Source: Mesobacillus sp. AQ2
GTDB taxonomy: Bacteria; Bacillota; Bacilli; Bacillales; Cytobacillaceae
Assembly (NCBI RefSeq): GCF_030122805.1
Contig: NZ_CP126080.1
Coordinates: 2,671,001-2,735,000, forward strand
Reading direction: 5' to 3'
DNA length: 64,000 nt
Shown: positions 9,759-18,994 of the stretch, piece after piece
How positions within the stretch are numbered: position 1 is the stretch's first letter
How the letters are laid out: every line of letters begins with the position of its first letter
The notes under the pieces: generated by a model
What the model was told of the DNA's origin: nothing
What the model saw: only the letters and a program-made list of their open reading frames with translations
Databases searched by the model: none
Made by a program: the position numbers and the translations under genes

Positions 9759-10454
9759 TTAAACATTTAAAACGGAACTATTTTTCAGCAGATCTTCTAC
9801 ACAGTCCAGATGTTCCTGCATCAATCGTTTTGCGTGAGCAGGATTTTTTGTCAGGATCATCTGATAAATCCCGTAGTGCTGGCCGGCGATCTCTTCAAAA
9901 ACTGCCCTGTCTTCTTCTATAAAGCCATGGAATCCGATCATCGTTTTTTTCATGGATGCTGAAATGAATTCAAGCAGCTGAACAAGGATTTCGTTACCGG
10001 CAGCTCTCGCAATCGCCATGTGAAAGTTATAATCAGCTTCCCAGCTATTTTCCCCTTTTCCGGAAAGCAATTCGGCCATTAACTCCAAATCGGCCTCAGA
10101 ACGGTTCTGCGCAGCAATGCCTGCAATGCCTGGCTCAAGGAGTTTCCTTACCTGAAAAAGCTGGCTTATGTCCTTTGAACTTGGAAGCAGAAGGTGATTG
10201 TTAAATAATTTTCCAGAGTCGAACTTACATATGTAGGTACCTTCCCCCTGCTTCACGGTAACAGCACCCTTTCCTTTAAGGGTTGTAATGGCGTCCCGTA
10301 CCGCGGAACGGCCGACTCCGAACATGTCACAAAGTTCACGGACCGAAGGAAGCTTTTCTCCCGGAAGGAAAGTCCCCTCTTCAATCATTTTCTCGATTTG
10401 CTCCGTAACCGACTCAGACACTTTTTTAGTTGGAATCTTCTCCACCTTCACCAC
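9759..10454 (-). CDS. GntR-family regulator, FadR subfamily (FCD domain)
   Basis: A 231-residue regulator. The N-terminal GntR winged helix (about residues 10-70; FLPGEKLPSVRELCDMFGVGRSAVRDAI) is followed by an all-helical FCD ligand domain (about 80-225). The conserved FCD histidines fall in NFHMAIARAAGN and QHYGIYQMI, and QEHLDCVEDLL lies near the end. GlcC, LldR and PdhR belong to this subfamily and sense glycolate, lactate or pyruvate. The start is GTG 10454 behind AAGGGGGTG. It is first in the minus-strand glc series and has a perfect palindrome 24 bp upstream, consistent with autoregulation. Confidence 0.92.
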   Translation of the reverse strand: MVKVEKIPTKKVSESVTEQIEKMIEEGTFLPGEKLPSVRELCDMFGVGRSAVRDAITTLKGKGAVTVKQGEGTYICKFDSGKLFNNHLLLPSSKDISQLFQVRKLLEPGIAGIAAQNRSEADLELMAELLSGKGENSWEADYNFHMAIARAAGNEILVQLLEFISASMKKTMIGFHGFIEEDRAVFEEIAGQHYGIYQMILTKNPAHAKRLMQEHLDCVEDLLKNSSVLNV

Positions 10455-10477
10455 TTCACCCCCTTATCGTCAGATAT

Positions 10478-10494
10478 CACATATCTGATATGTG
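10478..10494 (-). promoter_or_regulatory. Perfect 17-bp palindrome before the GntR gene
   Basis: CACATATC-T-GATATGTG is a perfect dyad 24-40 bp before the GTG start. FadR-type regulators often repress their own promoter through such sites. It differs from the GTTTC-N7-GAAAC dyads, so two regulators probably act on this cluster. Confidence 0.5.
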
Positions 10495-10586
10495 TCATAC
10501 TTAAATCTATTTAAGCATTAAAATGTGTTGGAATCAACAAAATAGTTTGAAAATATTAAAAAATCTAATAAGTTAATTTACACTTT

Positions 10587-10646
10587 CCATAATTTGGAAT
10601 AGGAGACAAATTCTTCTTAACTTTAAAATTCATATTCTCTTTAGCT
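10587..10646 (+). repeat. Degenerate copy of the glpQ promoter (Pho-box-like)
   Basis: About 55 bp here match 11402-11451 upstream of glpQ, with a shared TTCTTCTTAACTTTAAA-type core then TTCATATTCTCTT. TTAACT (10617), TTCATA (10629) and TTTAGC (10640) keep roughly 11-bp phasing. The two copies flank the YitT gene, as if that gene had been placed inside a duplicated promoter region. Confidence 0.5.
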
Positions 10647-10652
10647 TTAAAG

Positions 10653-10680
10653 TAAAAAAAGGATAGGTTCCCCCCTATCC
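10653..10680 (-). terminator. Terminator after the short YitT gene
   Basis: The hairpin GGATAGG/CCTATCC with a six-base loop is followed on the minus strand by a run of seven T, just after the YitT stop. Confidence 0.85.
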
Positions 10681-10688
10681 TTTTCCAA

Positions 10689-11273
10689 TCAATACCTATA
10701 TATTGTTATCGATTTTATTGATGTAAACAGTAATGCTATCAGGCCAACAAGTGTAACAATCACTAGGGAGTAAAGAAATACAGTCTGTTTAAAGATGACT
10801 GCCCCGCTTAAGATGATGAAAGTATCTATCATCAGGATGATCACTCCAACATTTAGCGAAAAAATTTTTGATAGCATCAGCGCCAGTAAATCCAGACCTC
10901 CAGGACTCGCATGAATTCTTAACATCAGGCCGGCTCCAGTTCCCACAAAGATACCTCCTAAACAAATACTTATCAGAAACGGAAAATGAAACATTCCATT
11001 TAGAGGAGATAAAAGGCTGATCATTAAGGCAGATATAAATGTACCAATTAGGCCGTAGAAAAAAAGGTTCATATCATAATAAATGGCTATAAAATAAATA
11101 GGAACGTTTAAAAAAGTAAAGATTATTGCCAATTTCCATCCTAATAAATAACTAAGCAATAGGCTGATTCCCCAAACGCCCCCATTAATCAGATGAGAAG
11201 GAATAATAAAACCATTTATCCCGACCCCAATGAACACACTGGCAATGGTGATGGTAACTATTTTTCCTGCCAA
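10689..11273 (-). CDS. Short YitT-family membrane protein without DUF2179
   Basis: A 194-residue integral membrane protein with five to six hydrophobic helices. The YitT signature appears as IPSHLINGGVWGISLLLSYL near residue 25 and GTGAGLMLRIHASPGGLDLL near residue 115. It ends right after the last helix and lacks the ~80-residue cytosolic DUF2179 domain carried by the two longer YitT proteins at 43,331 and 44,764. TTG 11273 follows GAAGGAGAT. YitT proteins have no settled biochemical role. It is a single-gene unit with its own terminator. Confidence 0.82.
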   Translation of the reverse strand: MAGKIVTITIASVFIGVGINGFIIPSHLINGGVWGISLLLSYLLGWKLAIIFTFLNVPIYFIAIYYDMNLFFYGLIGTFISALMISLLSPLNGMFHFPFLISICLGGIFVGTGAGLMLRIHASPGGLDLLALMLSKIFSLNVGVIILMIDTFIILSGAVIFKQTVFLYSLVIVTLVGLIALLFTSIKSITIYRY

Positions 11274-11418
11274 ATCTCCTTCTCCTCCCGGAACTTTACT
11301 GAATACATTATCCTATGAGTGATTCCTCCGTTAAATTCATCCTTAATCTTACAATGAAAAGAACCTCTAATTAGTCAACGTTTAAAAGATATTTGCTAAA
11401 TCCATAACTTAATAGAAT

Positions 11419-11457
11419 CTAAACTCTTCTTAACTTTAAATTCATATTCTCTTAAAC
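11419..11457 (+). promoter_or_regulatory. PhoP-type box before glpQ
   Basis: Four TTAACA-like hexamers occur at exact 11-bp steps: CTAAAC (11419), TTAACT (11430), TTCATA (11441) and TTAAAC (11452). This matches the tandem Pho box of Bacillus (TT(A/C/T)A(C/T)A with about 5-bp spacers) that binds phosphorylated PhoP. B. subtilis glpQ is a PhoP-controlled gene, so context agrees. Confidence 0.65.
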
Positions 11458-11506
11458 TTTCGGAATTATTATTAAGAAGAAATATCACGAAAGGAGATTA
11501 CAAAAT

Positions 11507-12406
11507 ATGAAACCAATTTTCAGAAACATCTTAATGTCAGCAGCCTTGATTGGAATCGGTTCGGGAATAGTTGACTCGGCCGCGGCGGCTGAACCTGTTG
11601 ATCCATCCTTAACAGCAAACCAAATTTTAAATGTGGCACATCGGGGAGCATCTGGATATGCACCGGAGCACACACTCACTTCCTATGAATTGGGTGAGAA
11701 GATGAAAGGAGACTACATAGAAGTCGACCTTCAAATGACAAAGGATGGCCAATTGATTGCCATGCATGATGAAACATTGGACCGGACAACAAACGGAACC
11801 GGACTCGTCAAGGACTATACGCTGGATGAAATCAAAAAGCTGGATGCCGGCTCATGGTTCAATGAAAAATATCCGGACTATGCAAAAGAGGAATATGCAG
11901 GACTGAAAGTGCCAACACTTGAAGAAGTGATCCAGAAATTCGGCAAGGATGCCCGCTACTATATCGAGACAAAATCGCCTGAAGTATACCCAGGGATGGA
12001 AGAAAAATTGTTAGAAATACTTGAAGAGTATAAGTTAACAGGAGTTAATGCTCCTTCCAGCAAAGTTTTGATCCAATCCTTCAGCCCTGAAAGCCTGAAG
12101 AAGATTCATGATTTAAATCCTGATATCCCGCTTATCCAATTATTATGGTATGACGAGACAGCAGCCATTACAGATGCTGAACTAGAGGAATATAAAACAT
12201 ACAGCATCGGACTGGGCATGAATTTCAACCGTATAGATGAAGCATATGTACAAAAGGTCAGAGAGTATAATTTGCTGATACATCCGTATACAGTCAATGA
12301 GAAGGAAGATATGAGAAAACTCCTTGATTGGGGTGTCACAGGAATGTTTACAAACTTCCCAGACCGATTGCAAGAAGTTCTTCATGAAAAAAATAACACA
12401 CATTAA
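11507..12406 (+). CDS. glpQ: Secreted glycerophosphodiester phosphodiesterase
   Basis: Hydrolyses glycerophosphodiesters, in Bacillus including teichoic-acid ends, to glycerol-3-phosphate. It has 299 residues. A signal peptide ends near residue 28 (VDSAAAA). The GDPD TIM-barrel motifs follow: [12 protein letters not shown] (catalytic His), [12 protein letters not shown] (metal Glu-x-Asp) and [13 protein letters not shown] (second catalytic His). AAAGGAGATTAC precedes ATG 11507. A Pho box upstream and a strong terminator downstream make it a monocistronic phosphate-starvation gene. The symbol follows the B. subtilis name. Confidence 0.92.
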   Translation: MKPIFRNILMSAALIGIGSGIVDSAAAAEPVDPSLTANQILNVAHRGASGYAPEHTLTSYELGEKMKGDYIEVDLQMTKDGQLIAMHDETLDRTTNGTGLVKDYTLDEIKKLDAGSWFNEKYPDYAKEEYAGLKVPTLEEVIQKFGKDARYYIETKSPEVYPGMEEKLLEILEEYKLTGVNAPSSKVLIQSFSPESLKKIHDLNPDIPLIQLLWYDETAAITDAELEEYKTYSIGLGMNFNRIDEAYVQKVREYNLLIHPYTVNEKEDMRKLLDWGVTGMFTNFPDRLQEVLHEKNNTH

Positions 12407-12420
12407 ATATTAGGCAGATA

Positions 12421-12458
12421 AAAGATAAAAACGCATGCTTTTGGCGTTTTTATCTTTT
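12421..12458. terminator. Bidirectional terminator between glpQ and proA
   Basis: AAAGATAAAAACGC and GCGTTTTTATCTTT form a 14-bp stem around a nine-base loop, with T runs on both strands. It serves the convergent glpQ and proA genes. Confidence 0.85.
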
Positions 12459-12482
12459 ATTTATGTAAAACATGATCGTTGA

Positions 12483-13727
12483 TTATTTCACTTGTCCGTT
12501 ACCCTTAATTATATATTTGGTTGAAGTCAAGGCCTGCAGCCCCATTGGCCCCCGTGCATGAAGCTTTTGTGTACTGATTCCAATTTCAGCCCCAAATCCA
12601 AATTCATATCCATCTGTGAATCTAGTTGAAGCGTTGTGGTAAACTGCAGCAGCATCCACTTCCTGTAAAAACCTGTATACATTTTCAGGGTCGGAAGAAA
12701 CAATCACTTCAGAATGCTTTGTCCCATACCCGTTAATATGCGAAATGGCTTCATCTATGCTGCCAACTACTTTTATGGCTACTTCCAATCCCAAATATTC
12801 TGTCGACCAGTCTTGCTCAGTGGCTGGAATGATTGCTCTCCCGGGAACCATTTCATCACCGTGAATGATTACCCCTTTGTCCTGCAGGGTCTCTACCAGT
12901 TTGGGCAGATGCATGGCTGCCCACTCTTCATGGACAAGGATTGTTTCACACGCATTACAAACAGACGGACGCTGTGTTTTCGCATTCATAGAAATATTGA
13001 TTGCCATATTTCTGTCAGCTGATTGATCGATAAACACGTGACAGTTACCCGCACCCGTTTCCAATACAGGAACAGTAGAGTTTTCCACAACCGTTTTGAT
13101 CAGTTTCGCACCGCCTCGGGGAATCAGTACATCGAGGTAGCGGTTCAACTTGAACATTTCAGATGCAGTGTCCCTGCTTGTATCTTCAACAAGCTGAACT
13201 GCATCAACAGGCAAATCGCTCTTCTCAAGCGCTCGATGGATTACCTGGACAATGGCTTTGTTTGATTTGATCGCTGTTGAACTTCCGCGCAGAAGCACAG
13301 AATTACCAGTTTTCAAACAAAGGCTTGATGCATCAACCGTCACATTCGGGCGCGCCTCATAGATCATGCCAATAACCCCGAGCGGGACGCGCGTCTGTGA
13401 AATTAAAAGGCCATTTTGCCGTTCCCATTGCTCCAATACTTCACCAACTGGGTCCTTTAGCTGTGTTAACGATATTAAGGCTTCCGCCATATCTTCAAGC
13501 CTCGCCGCATCCAACCTAAGCCGATCCAAAACTGATTCACTCATCCCATTATCTGTCCCGGCAGCCAGATCTTTTTTATTTTCTGCAAGGATAAATTCCT
13601 TTTCCTTGATCAGCTGGCTGGAAATGAGTATTAGAGCTGAATTTTTCTGTTCTGTTGTCTTTTTTCCCATTAACGCAGCTGCTTTTTTTGCTTTTTCCCC
13701 TTTTTGAATCAATTCGATTGCACTCAT
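12483..13727 (-). CDS. proA: Glutamate-5-semialdehyde dehydrogenase (gamma-glutamyl phosphate reductase)
   Basis: Second step of proline synthesis: NADPH-dependent reduction of gamma-glutamyl phosphate. The 414 residues match the family. Segments seen are [19 protein letters not shown] (cofactor domain), [13 protein letters not shown] and the catalytic-cysteine region [36 protein letters not shown] near the C-terminus is a ProA hallmark. ATG 13727 shares its A with the proB stop codon, so translation is coupled. The gene is controlled by the T-box upstream of proB. Confidence 0.97.
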   Translation of the reverse strand: MSAIELIQKGEKAKKAAALMGKKTTEQKNSALILISSQLIKEKEFILAENKKDLAAGTDNGMSESVLDRLRLDAARLEDMAEALISLTQLKDPVGEVLEQWERQNGLLISQTRVPLGVIGMIYEARPNVTVDASSLCLKTGNSVLLRGSSTAIKSNKAIVQVIHRALEKSDLPVDAVQLVEDTSRDTASEMFKLNRYLDVLIPRGGAKLIKTVVENSTVPVLETGAGNCHVFIDQSADRNMAINISMNAKTQRPSVCNACETILVHEEWAAMHLPKLVETLQDKGVIIHGDEMVPGRAIIPATEQDWSTEYLGLEVAIKVVGSIDEAISHINGYGTKHSEVIVSSDPENVYRFLQEVDAAAVYHNASTRFTDGYEFGFGAEIGISTQKLHARGPMGLQALTSTKYIIKGNGQVK

Positions 13728-14845
13728 TAATTCTTCTCCTTTCGCTGGCTGACCCAGTGATCACGGTGGATAACAACGCTTCTATCACTGTTGACAATGG
13801 CCATCGCCTCTGAACTTGATAACCCTTTAATTTCGCCTAGCTCCCTTGATGAAAAATTGACCTGTCCTCTCCCTACTAATTCGCCATTGGGGCCAACTAT
13901 CTCCACGACATCGTTAACCATAAAGCTGCCAATAATATTTGTTATCCCAGCCGGAAGGAGACTTTTACCATGTTTTAAAATGGCCTGAACTGCCCCCTTG
14001 TCCACCTCAACCTTTCCTCTTGGAATCGAATGCAGTGCCAGCCATTGCTTCGATGTTTTCAGGCTTGCATGAGAAGTACATCCAATATAGGTGCCATCCC
14101 CTTTCCCATCCAGAATCTCTACCAGTTTCTCCGCTCCAGTACCAGAGCCAATAAAAACCTGAACTCCCAATGCCGTTGCAGTCCGTGCAGCTTCAAGCTT
14201 TGTTTTCATTCCTCCCGTCCCGACTTTTGAACCCGCTCCTGATGCACTTTCGAATAATTCATCCGGAATTTTCGCAAGGTAGTTGAACTTTTTGGCATCT
14301 GGATTGGTCCTGGGATTTTGATCATATATTCCATTGATATCTGTCAAGATTATTAAATGATTTGCATGAATGAGGCCGCTCACCAATGCGGAAAGCAAGT
14401 CATTATCACCGAATGCCAGCTCCTCAATCGATACGGAATCATTTTCATTTATGATTGGAAGCACATTTCGTTTTAGTAGTTCGGATATTGTTGCATATGC
14501 ATTCTGATACTGTTCTTTATGAAGGAAATTTTGCCGTGTAAGCAGCAGTTGTGCGGCAACAAGTCCATATTTTTTCAATTCCTCTGTATATCCCTTGAGA
14601 AGATGGCCCTGCCCTACTGCTGCAGCTGCCTGCTTCCCGGCAATGGTTACAGGCCGGGATGAATACCCGAGGTCGCCAAAACCGGCGGCAACGGCTCCTG
14701 ATGAAATCAAAATCACTTCATGGCCAAGCTTCTTCAAGCGCGCCAGCGCATCTACATGTTCGCGCAGCATATCGATACAAAGCCCGCCATTCAAGTTTGT
14801 CAGTGAACTGCTTCCAATCTTTACGACAATCCTCTTTCTTTTCAT
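13727..14845 (-). CDS. proB: Glutamate 5-kinase with PUA domain
   Basis: Phosphorylates glutamate to start proline synthesis. I place the start at ATG 14845 ([17 protein letters not shown]), behind AAGGTGG. The open frame continues upstream only because it reads through the T-box leader. The protein has 372 residues: an amino-acid-kinase domain ([10 protein letters not shown] near the start, [55 protein letters not shown]) and a C-terminal PUA domain (about 280-360). It is the first gene of proBA. Confidence 0.96.
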   Translation of the reverse strand: MKRKRIVVKIGSSSLTNLNGGLCIDMLREHVDALARLKKLGHEVILISSGAVAAGFGDLGYSSRPVTIAGKQAAAAVGQGHLLKGYTEELKKYGLVAAQLLLTRQNFLHKEQYQNAYATISELLKRNVLPIINENDSVSIEELAFGDNDLLSALVSGLIHANHLIILTDINGIYDQNPRTNPDAKKFNYLAKIPDELFESASGAGSKVGTGGMKTKLEAARTATALGVQVFIGSGTGAEKLVEILDGKGDGTYIGCTSHASLKTSKQWLALHSIPRGKVEVDKGAVQAILKHGKSLLPAGITNIIGSFMVNDVVEIVGPNGELVGRGQVNFSSRELGEIKGLSSSEAMAIVNSDRSVVIHRDHWVSQRKEKN

Positions 14846-14910
14846 ATGCTGCCACCTTCTTTTTGTTATTGGTTCAACAATAATTAAAAAGCCTATGATC
14901 TTTTGATGAA

Positions 14911-15155
14911 TAAAAAAAAGCCCTCCTATCCCTTGATAAAAGGACGGAAGAGCTTGTCTTTCGCGGTACCACCTTCTTTGGCACTTATCATACAAGTGCC
15001 CGACTTCATGTTCCGGAAACGGCGGAAGCCGGTCAGGTTTTCCTGACAGTTCAAGGGATAGGTTCAATAGCTTTGCAGGCTGTAAGATCTTTCAGCCGGT
15101 GAATCCTACTCTCTATTGCCTGATTTCTATTTACTGGTTCCCTGTCATTACTGTT
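14911..15155 (-). ncRNA. T-box leader of proBA, proline (CCU) specifier
   Basis: On the minus strand the T-box sequence GGTGGTACCGCG (14962-14973) is followed by a terminator hairpin ending in eight T (about 14915-14955). Upstream a Stem I is closed by TGACAG/CTGTCA with AGTA on the 5' side. On the 3' side GAA-CCT-A places the specifier triplet CCU (15060-15062). CCU is a proline codon, matching the proline biosynthesis genes below. Uncharged tRNA-Pro should allow read-through. Confidence 0.93.
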
Positions 15156-15442
15156 GACGATTATATTTAAATTTTCAGTTTATTAGACATTATGTATGAC
15201 ACAGGATTTTATGTCAATAAAAACTTTCTCGTCAATCAATCAACCTGCAAAAATTACTGATCCTTATTACCAGTAAAAATTCCCCCTCAAGTTACATTCC
15301 TTCTGTACAGAAAAACTGAACAACTTAAAGGGGACAAATCCAATTTTTTTAGTTAAAGCTGTTTAAGTATTGATTTTGCTGTTGCTTCTTGAAAATTTTG
15401 AATTCATTGTGAGAACTACAAATTTTAGGATACTGGCCTTAT
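15156..15442. other. Intergenic stretch upstream of the T-box
   Basis: Apart from the expected proBA promoter at its left edge I see no gene, hairpin with a T tail or repeat. It is A/T-rich and noncoding. Confidence 0.5.
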
Positions 15443-15769
15443 TTAAACAGCTTTGGGGGAAAATTGAACATTTTTGAATAGTTCAGGGAAGTCATTTGCA
15501 ACCATCTTTCGAATTTCAATGATATCCACCACTTGAATCGGATATGCTTTGATTTTCATTAGAGAAGAAAACGAACTGCCTTTAAAAATAGTAATATATT
15601 TTTGTATAGTGCAGCCCTTTTCTAATAAGCAATCATCTTTAATCTCATAGTCTCTAAGTTCAATTTTCTCGTATAAGACATGATAGTTTTCGATAAATTC
15701 GCAACGAAGCATTTCCTTTGTGTCAAGCACTTCATAAATTCTCAACTTAATCACTCTCTCATTCAACAT
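15443..15769 (-). CDS. Hypothetical protein, 108 residues
   Basis: Not recognised. The open frame is soluble, without signal peptide or membrane segment. It is charged in the first half (many Glu, Lys and Asp) and has a hydrophobic IKAYPIQVVDIIEIRKMV segment near residue 75. The ATG at 15769 has no clear ribosome binding site; a GTG at codon 6 is an alternative start. There is no operon partner, since the malic enzyme downstream has its own promoter region. Two cysteines occur (near residues 24 and 46), too few for a zinc ribbon. It could be a lineage-specific gene or, less likely, a chance frame. Confidence 0.45.
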   Translation of the reverse strand: MLNERVIKLRIYEVLDTKEMLRCEFIENYHVLYEKIELRDYEIKDDCLLEKGCTIQKYITIFKGSSFSSLMKIKAYPIQVVDIIEIRKMVANDFPELFKNVQFSPKAV

Positions 15770-15889
15770 AATTTAAATTCCGTCAAAATACCGCCGATTG
15801 ATCTGGAATGCCTTCGTCACTGATAAATCCAACTTGCAAAACTGAACACTAGTCTGTTTAGGAAACAATCTCTACAGAAATAAAGTGAT

Positions 15890-17104
15890 TTATTGCTGGG
15901 TATTGACCAACTGATTGGATAAAACCTCTTTGCGCGCTACACCTGTTTCCCAGGCAGCCTTCGCCACCGCTTCTCTTACTGCAGGAACGACTCTGCTGTC
16001 TAATGGCGCTGGTATCACATAATCCTCTTCTAGCTCCTCACTCTGAATTAAACCTGCAATTGCTTTAACAGCTGCAGCCTTCATCTCGTCATTTATATCG
16101 GTAGCCAAAACATCCAAAGCTCCTCTGAAAATACCAGGGAACGCAAGGACATTATTTACCTGGTTAGGCAAATCAGAACGACCTGTTCCAACTACCCTCG
16201 CTCCGGCAGCCTTTGCTTCTTCAGGCATAATCTCAGGCACCGGGTTGGCCATGGCAAAAATGATTGCCTCGCCAGCCATTGTTTCTACCATTTCCTTAGT
16301 CATGGCACCGGCGGAGGAAACTCCAATGAAAACATCGGCATTAACAATCACATCTGCCAGCTGTCCTTTAAGTTTGCGGTGGTTGGTAATCCTTGAGATG
16401 GATTCTTTCAGCGGATTCATGCCTTCCTGTCTGCCTTCATAGATTGCGCCCCTTGTATCACACATAATAATATCGTTTACACCCATTGTGATTAAAAGCT
16501 TTACGATGGCAATCCCTGCAGCACCTGCTCCATTGATAACTACTTTTATTTCATCGATTTTTTTATCTACAAGCTTCAAAGAGTTAATCAACCCCGCTGC
16601 TGTTACGATTGCGGTTCCATGCTGATCATCATGGAATACCGGGATATTCATTTCTTTTTTCAGCCGTTCCTCGATGTAAAAACAATTGGGTGATGCGATA
16701 TCCTCCAAATTGATTCCTCCAAAGGCTGGCTGCAGCAGCTTTACTGTTTTAATGATTTCTTCAGGGTCTTTCGTATCCAGGCAAATAGGAACGGCATCAA
16801 TCCCTGCGAACGACTTGAATAGGGCAGACTTCCCTTCCATTACTGGCATTGCCGCCTCGGGGCCAATATCGCCTAAACCCAAGACCGATGTTCCGTCAGA
16901 AACAACTGCGATTAAATTGCCTTTGATGGTATAATCATAGACTTTTTCTGGTTGATCATAGATCTGCTTGCACGGTTCAGCCACCCCAGGGGAATATGCC
17001 AAGCTTAAATCCTTCATGCTATTTAATGGCATTTTTACTTCTACCGACAACTTTCCTTTGAACTTCTCGTGAATGAAAAGCGCCTCTTTTTGTAAATTGC
17101 TCAT
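15890..17104 (-). CDS. NAD(P)-dependent malic enzyme (YtsJ type)
   Basis: Oxidative decarboxylation of malate to pyruvate. The 404-residue short bacterial form is near the ~410 of B. subtilis YtsJ. Segments visible are AYSPGVAEPCKQI and the metal site GGINLEDIASPNCFYIEE. PVFHDDQHGTAIV follows, then the Rossmann motif NGAGAAGIAIVKLL (residues ~190-205) and FAMANPVPEIMPEEA. AAGGAGATG precedes ATG 17104. It is divergent from a LysR gene with a 273-bp shared control region. It would feed pyruvate from the malate made by malate synthase. Cofactor preference is not safely readable from sequence. Confidence 0.93.
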   Translation of the reverse strand: MSNLQKEALFIHEKFKGKLSVEVKMPLNSMKDLSLAYSPGVAEPCKQIYDQPEKVYDYTIKGNLIAVVSDGTSVLGLGDIGPEAAMPVMEGKSALFKSFAGIDAVPICLDTKDPEEIIKTVKLLQPAFGGINLEDIASPNCFYIEERLKKEMNIPVFHDDQHGTAIVTAAGLINSLKLVDKKIDEIKVVINGAGAAGIAIVKLLITMGVNDIIMCDTRGAIYEGRQEGMNPLKESISRITNHRKLKGQLADVIVNADVFIGVSSAGAMTKEMVETMAGEAIIFAMANPVPEIMPEEAKAAGARVVGTGRSDLPNQVNNVLAFPGIFRGALDVLATDINDEMKAAAVKAIAGLIQSEELEEDYVIPAPLDSRVVPAVREAVAKAAWETGVARKEVLSNQLVNTQQ

Positions 17105-17201
17105 CTTTACATCTCCTTTTCCTGCAGAAAATTTTTAATTTTCTGTATTCAGATTTTACAATGCACCTGATAAATTTAGTTCATTATATAATGGGTTGCA
17201 G

Positions 17202-17222
17202 TTATAAATGAAATACATATAA
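17202..17222. promoter_or_regulatory. Candidate LysR-type T-N11-A box
   Basis: TTATA-N11-TATAA lies in the divergent malic enzyme/lysR intergenic region, 98 bp before the malic enzyme start and 156 bp before the LysR start. This is the form of a LysR recognition site, but A/T-rich DNA makes chance matches easy. Confidence 0.4.
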
Positions 17223-17377
17223 TCTATATCCTTTATGCTTTTTAGCTATAAAGCAGTTACTCACAATAGAAACAGCAGGTTCACACAGTAGACTCAATGA
17301 GGTATTATCATTTAAAATGTTAGAATATTATAAAAAAACAATAAAACATTAATCCATTTTCAAGGGAGGGAAGATTT

Positions 17378-18271
17378 ATGGACATTCGTCATTTGGAGTA
17401 CTTTACAGAGGTAGCGAAGCATTTAAGCTTCACGAAAGCTTCACAAACATTGCATGTAACCCAGCCTTCAATCAGCAAGGCAATTAAAAATTTAGAGGGA
17501 GAATTGGGTGTTCCTTTATTTTACCGTTCCTCAAAGCAGCTGGAATTAACGGATGCAGGAAAAGCGGTATTAATTAATGCAAAGGAAGTTTTACAGGCAT
17601 TCAAAAACCTCACACTTGAGTTAACTGACATTATGGAACTGAAAAGCGGGGAAATAAGAATCGGCATTCCTCCTATTGTGGGTGCTGCCTTCTTTTCAAA
17701 GTTCATAAGCCAATATAAAGAGAAATATCCTCTAGTGAAAATAACTTTAACAGAAGTAGGGACCAAGAAAATAAAGCTGGGTGTAGAGGAAGGAACTTTG
17801 GATATAGGTCTGATTTGCACATTGCCTGCCCCTAACAGCAGCTTTGAAATCATAAATGTAATAAAGGATCCTTTGATGTTAATTGTCCATCGGGACCATG
17901 GATTAGCTTTAAAAAAAGAGGTGCACTTCTCTGAATTGGATAATGAGCCGTTTATACTATACCGGAAAGACTTCACGCTTTATGACCTAATCATTGAGGA
18001 GTGTTCCAAGAATCACTTCCAGCCCAATATCGTCTGTGAAAGTTCACAAAAGGATTTCCTGCTTGGAATGGTCGAGGGAAAAATGGGAATAGCACTATTG
18101 CCTAGTAAAATTTGCAAAAATATAAGCAATGATGAAATTGCTGTCATTCCTCTTGTTCAATCAAATGTTAATCTAGAGCTGGGGATGATTTGGAAAAAAA
18201 ATAAATACTTACCCTTTACTGTCCGTGAATTTATAACTACCTCCCGGCAATATCTTGAGCTGGAAAGCTAA
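17378..18271 (+). CDS. LysR-family transcriptional regulator
   Basis: A 297-residue regulator. The N-terminal winged helix-turn-helix (residues 1-60; LSFTKASQTLHVTQPSISKAIKNLE) is followed by a periplasmic-binding-like effector domain (about 90-295). GGGAGGGAAGATTT precedes ATG 17378. It is divergent from the malic enzyme gene and likely controls it, perhaps in response to malate or another organic acid. Its helix-turn-helix and domain spacing resemble CidR/YwbI-type regulators. A hairpin with arms around 18279-18290 and 18328-18335 follows the stop but lacks a T run. Confidence 0.9.
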   Translation: MDIRHLEYFTEVAKHLSFTKASQTLHVTQPSISKAIKNLEGELGVPLFYRSSKQLELTDAGKAVLINAKEVLQAFKNLTLELTDIMELKSGEIRIGIPPIVGAAFFSKFISQYKEKYPLVKITLTEVGTKKIKLGVEEGTLDIGLICTLPAPNSSFEIINVIKDPLMLIVHRDHGLALKKEVHFSELDNEPFILYRKDFTLYDLIIEECSKNHFQPNIVCESSQKDFLLGMVEGKMGIALLPSKICKNISNDEIAVIPLVQSNVNLELGMIWKKNKYLPFTVREFITTSRQYLELES

Positions 18272-18377
18272 TCAAAGCGAAGGCAGACGGGCAGCCCCCC
18301 TATTTACAGCAGGGTCTCCTGGCGGCACCGTCTTCATTACCTGTGTTTAAAAGAAATCGACTATATATGTTGAACTA

Positions 18378-18417
18378 CCCGCCACTTAACTGCTCTTGCG
18401 AACCGTTGAAGCGGGGG
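18378..18417 (-). repeat. Right-end hairpin / possible omega-RNA remnant
   Basis: Imperfect stem with outer CCCGC/GCGGG pairs and inner TTCAAC/GTTAAG, immediately downstream of the tnpB stop. In IS200/IS605 elements the right end folds as a hairpin and supplies the 3' part of the omega RNA that guides TnpB. Here TnpB is dead, so at most a relic remains. Confidence 0.55.
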
Positions 18418-18421
18418 ATTC

Positions 18422-18994
18422 CTAAGAACACCATCGTAACCGCCAGTTATGGATTAGGCTAGCCCCGGTTAGAAGTCTTATGGCTTCGTATTTGAGATTT
18501 AACCCTGCATTAATATCGCGGTCGTGATGCACACCACATATAAAGGTCCATTCACGCAAACCTTGATCTTTAACATCCTTATTTTTATAACCGCAGCTCG
18601 AACACGGCTGAGAGCTAGGGAAGGTTTTACTCACTTCCACTACTGTCTTGCCGTACCATTCATTCAGCCTTGTATTTTAGCATCGTTTTGAATTGATACC
18701 AAGACACATCCGCGATAGACCCAGCTGTCTTCTTATTTTTCATCATGTTTGATACTTGCAGAATCTTTATTCCGATAAGATCGTGGTTTTTGATGATATC
18801 CGTAGAGGTCTTATGTAGGAAATCTGTCCGTTTGTTTTCAATCATTTCGTGAATTCGGGAAACCTTTTTTCGTTGTTTATTCCAATTACCAGAGCCGATG
18901 ATTCGCCTTGACAGGATCTGTTGGGCTTTTGCTAACTTTTGCTCTAACGACTTAAAATAACGGTTGTTTCTGTACCTTGTCCCATCTGCCAGAA
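18422..18994 (-). pseudogene. Truncated, frameshifted TnpB (RNA-guided nuclease family)
   Basis: Translation from 18994 leftwards gives the C-terminal half of TnpB: ILADGTRYRNNRYFKS, then KLAKAQQILSRR, then [19 protein letters not shown] 4-base tandem duplication (AATGAATG near 18651) shifts the frame and makes an early stop. The next frame continues with [11 protein letters not shown] and [11 protein letters not shown], then [12 protein letters not shown]. Active-site damage adds to this: the usual Glu-Asp of the second RuvC motif reads KI (IGIKILQVSNM), and one cysteine of the second zinc-ribbon pair is missing. The RuvC-I aspartate region is deleted. It cannot be functional. Confidence 0.88.

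Larger units (their letters stand above)
18370..18994 (-). mobile_element. Remnant of an IS200/IS605-type element (IS1341-like, tnpB only)
   Basis: A degraded insertion element. The right-end hairpin (18378-18417) and the last ~190 codons of tnpB remain. The left end, the N-terminal half of TnpB and any tnpA are gone. The element stops abruptly at about 18994 against a piece of a DUF3231 gene. Both partners are broken at that point, so it reads as an old insertion followed by deletion. Confidence 0.75.

Noticed and set aside
14846..15067. N-terminal extension of proB
   Set aside because: The extra codons are the T-box leader and terminator; the true ATG at 14845 has its own ribosome binding site.
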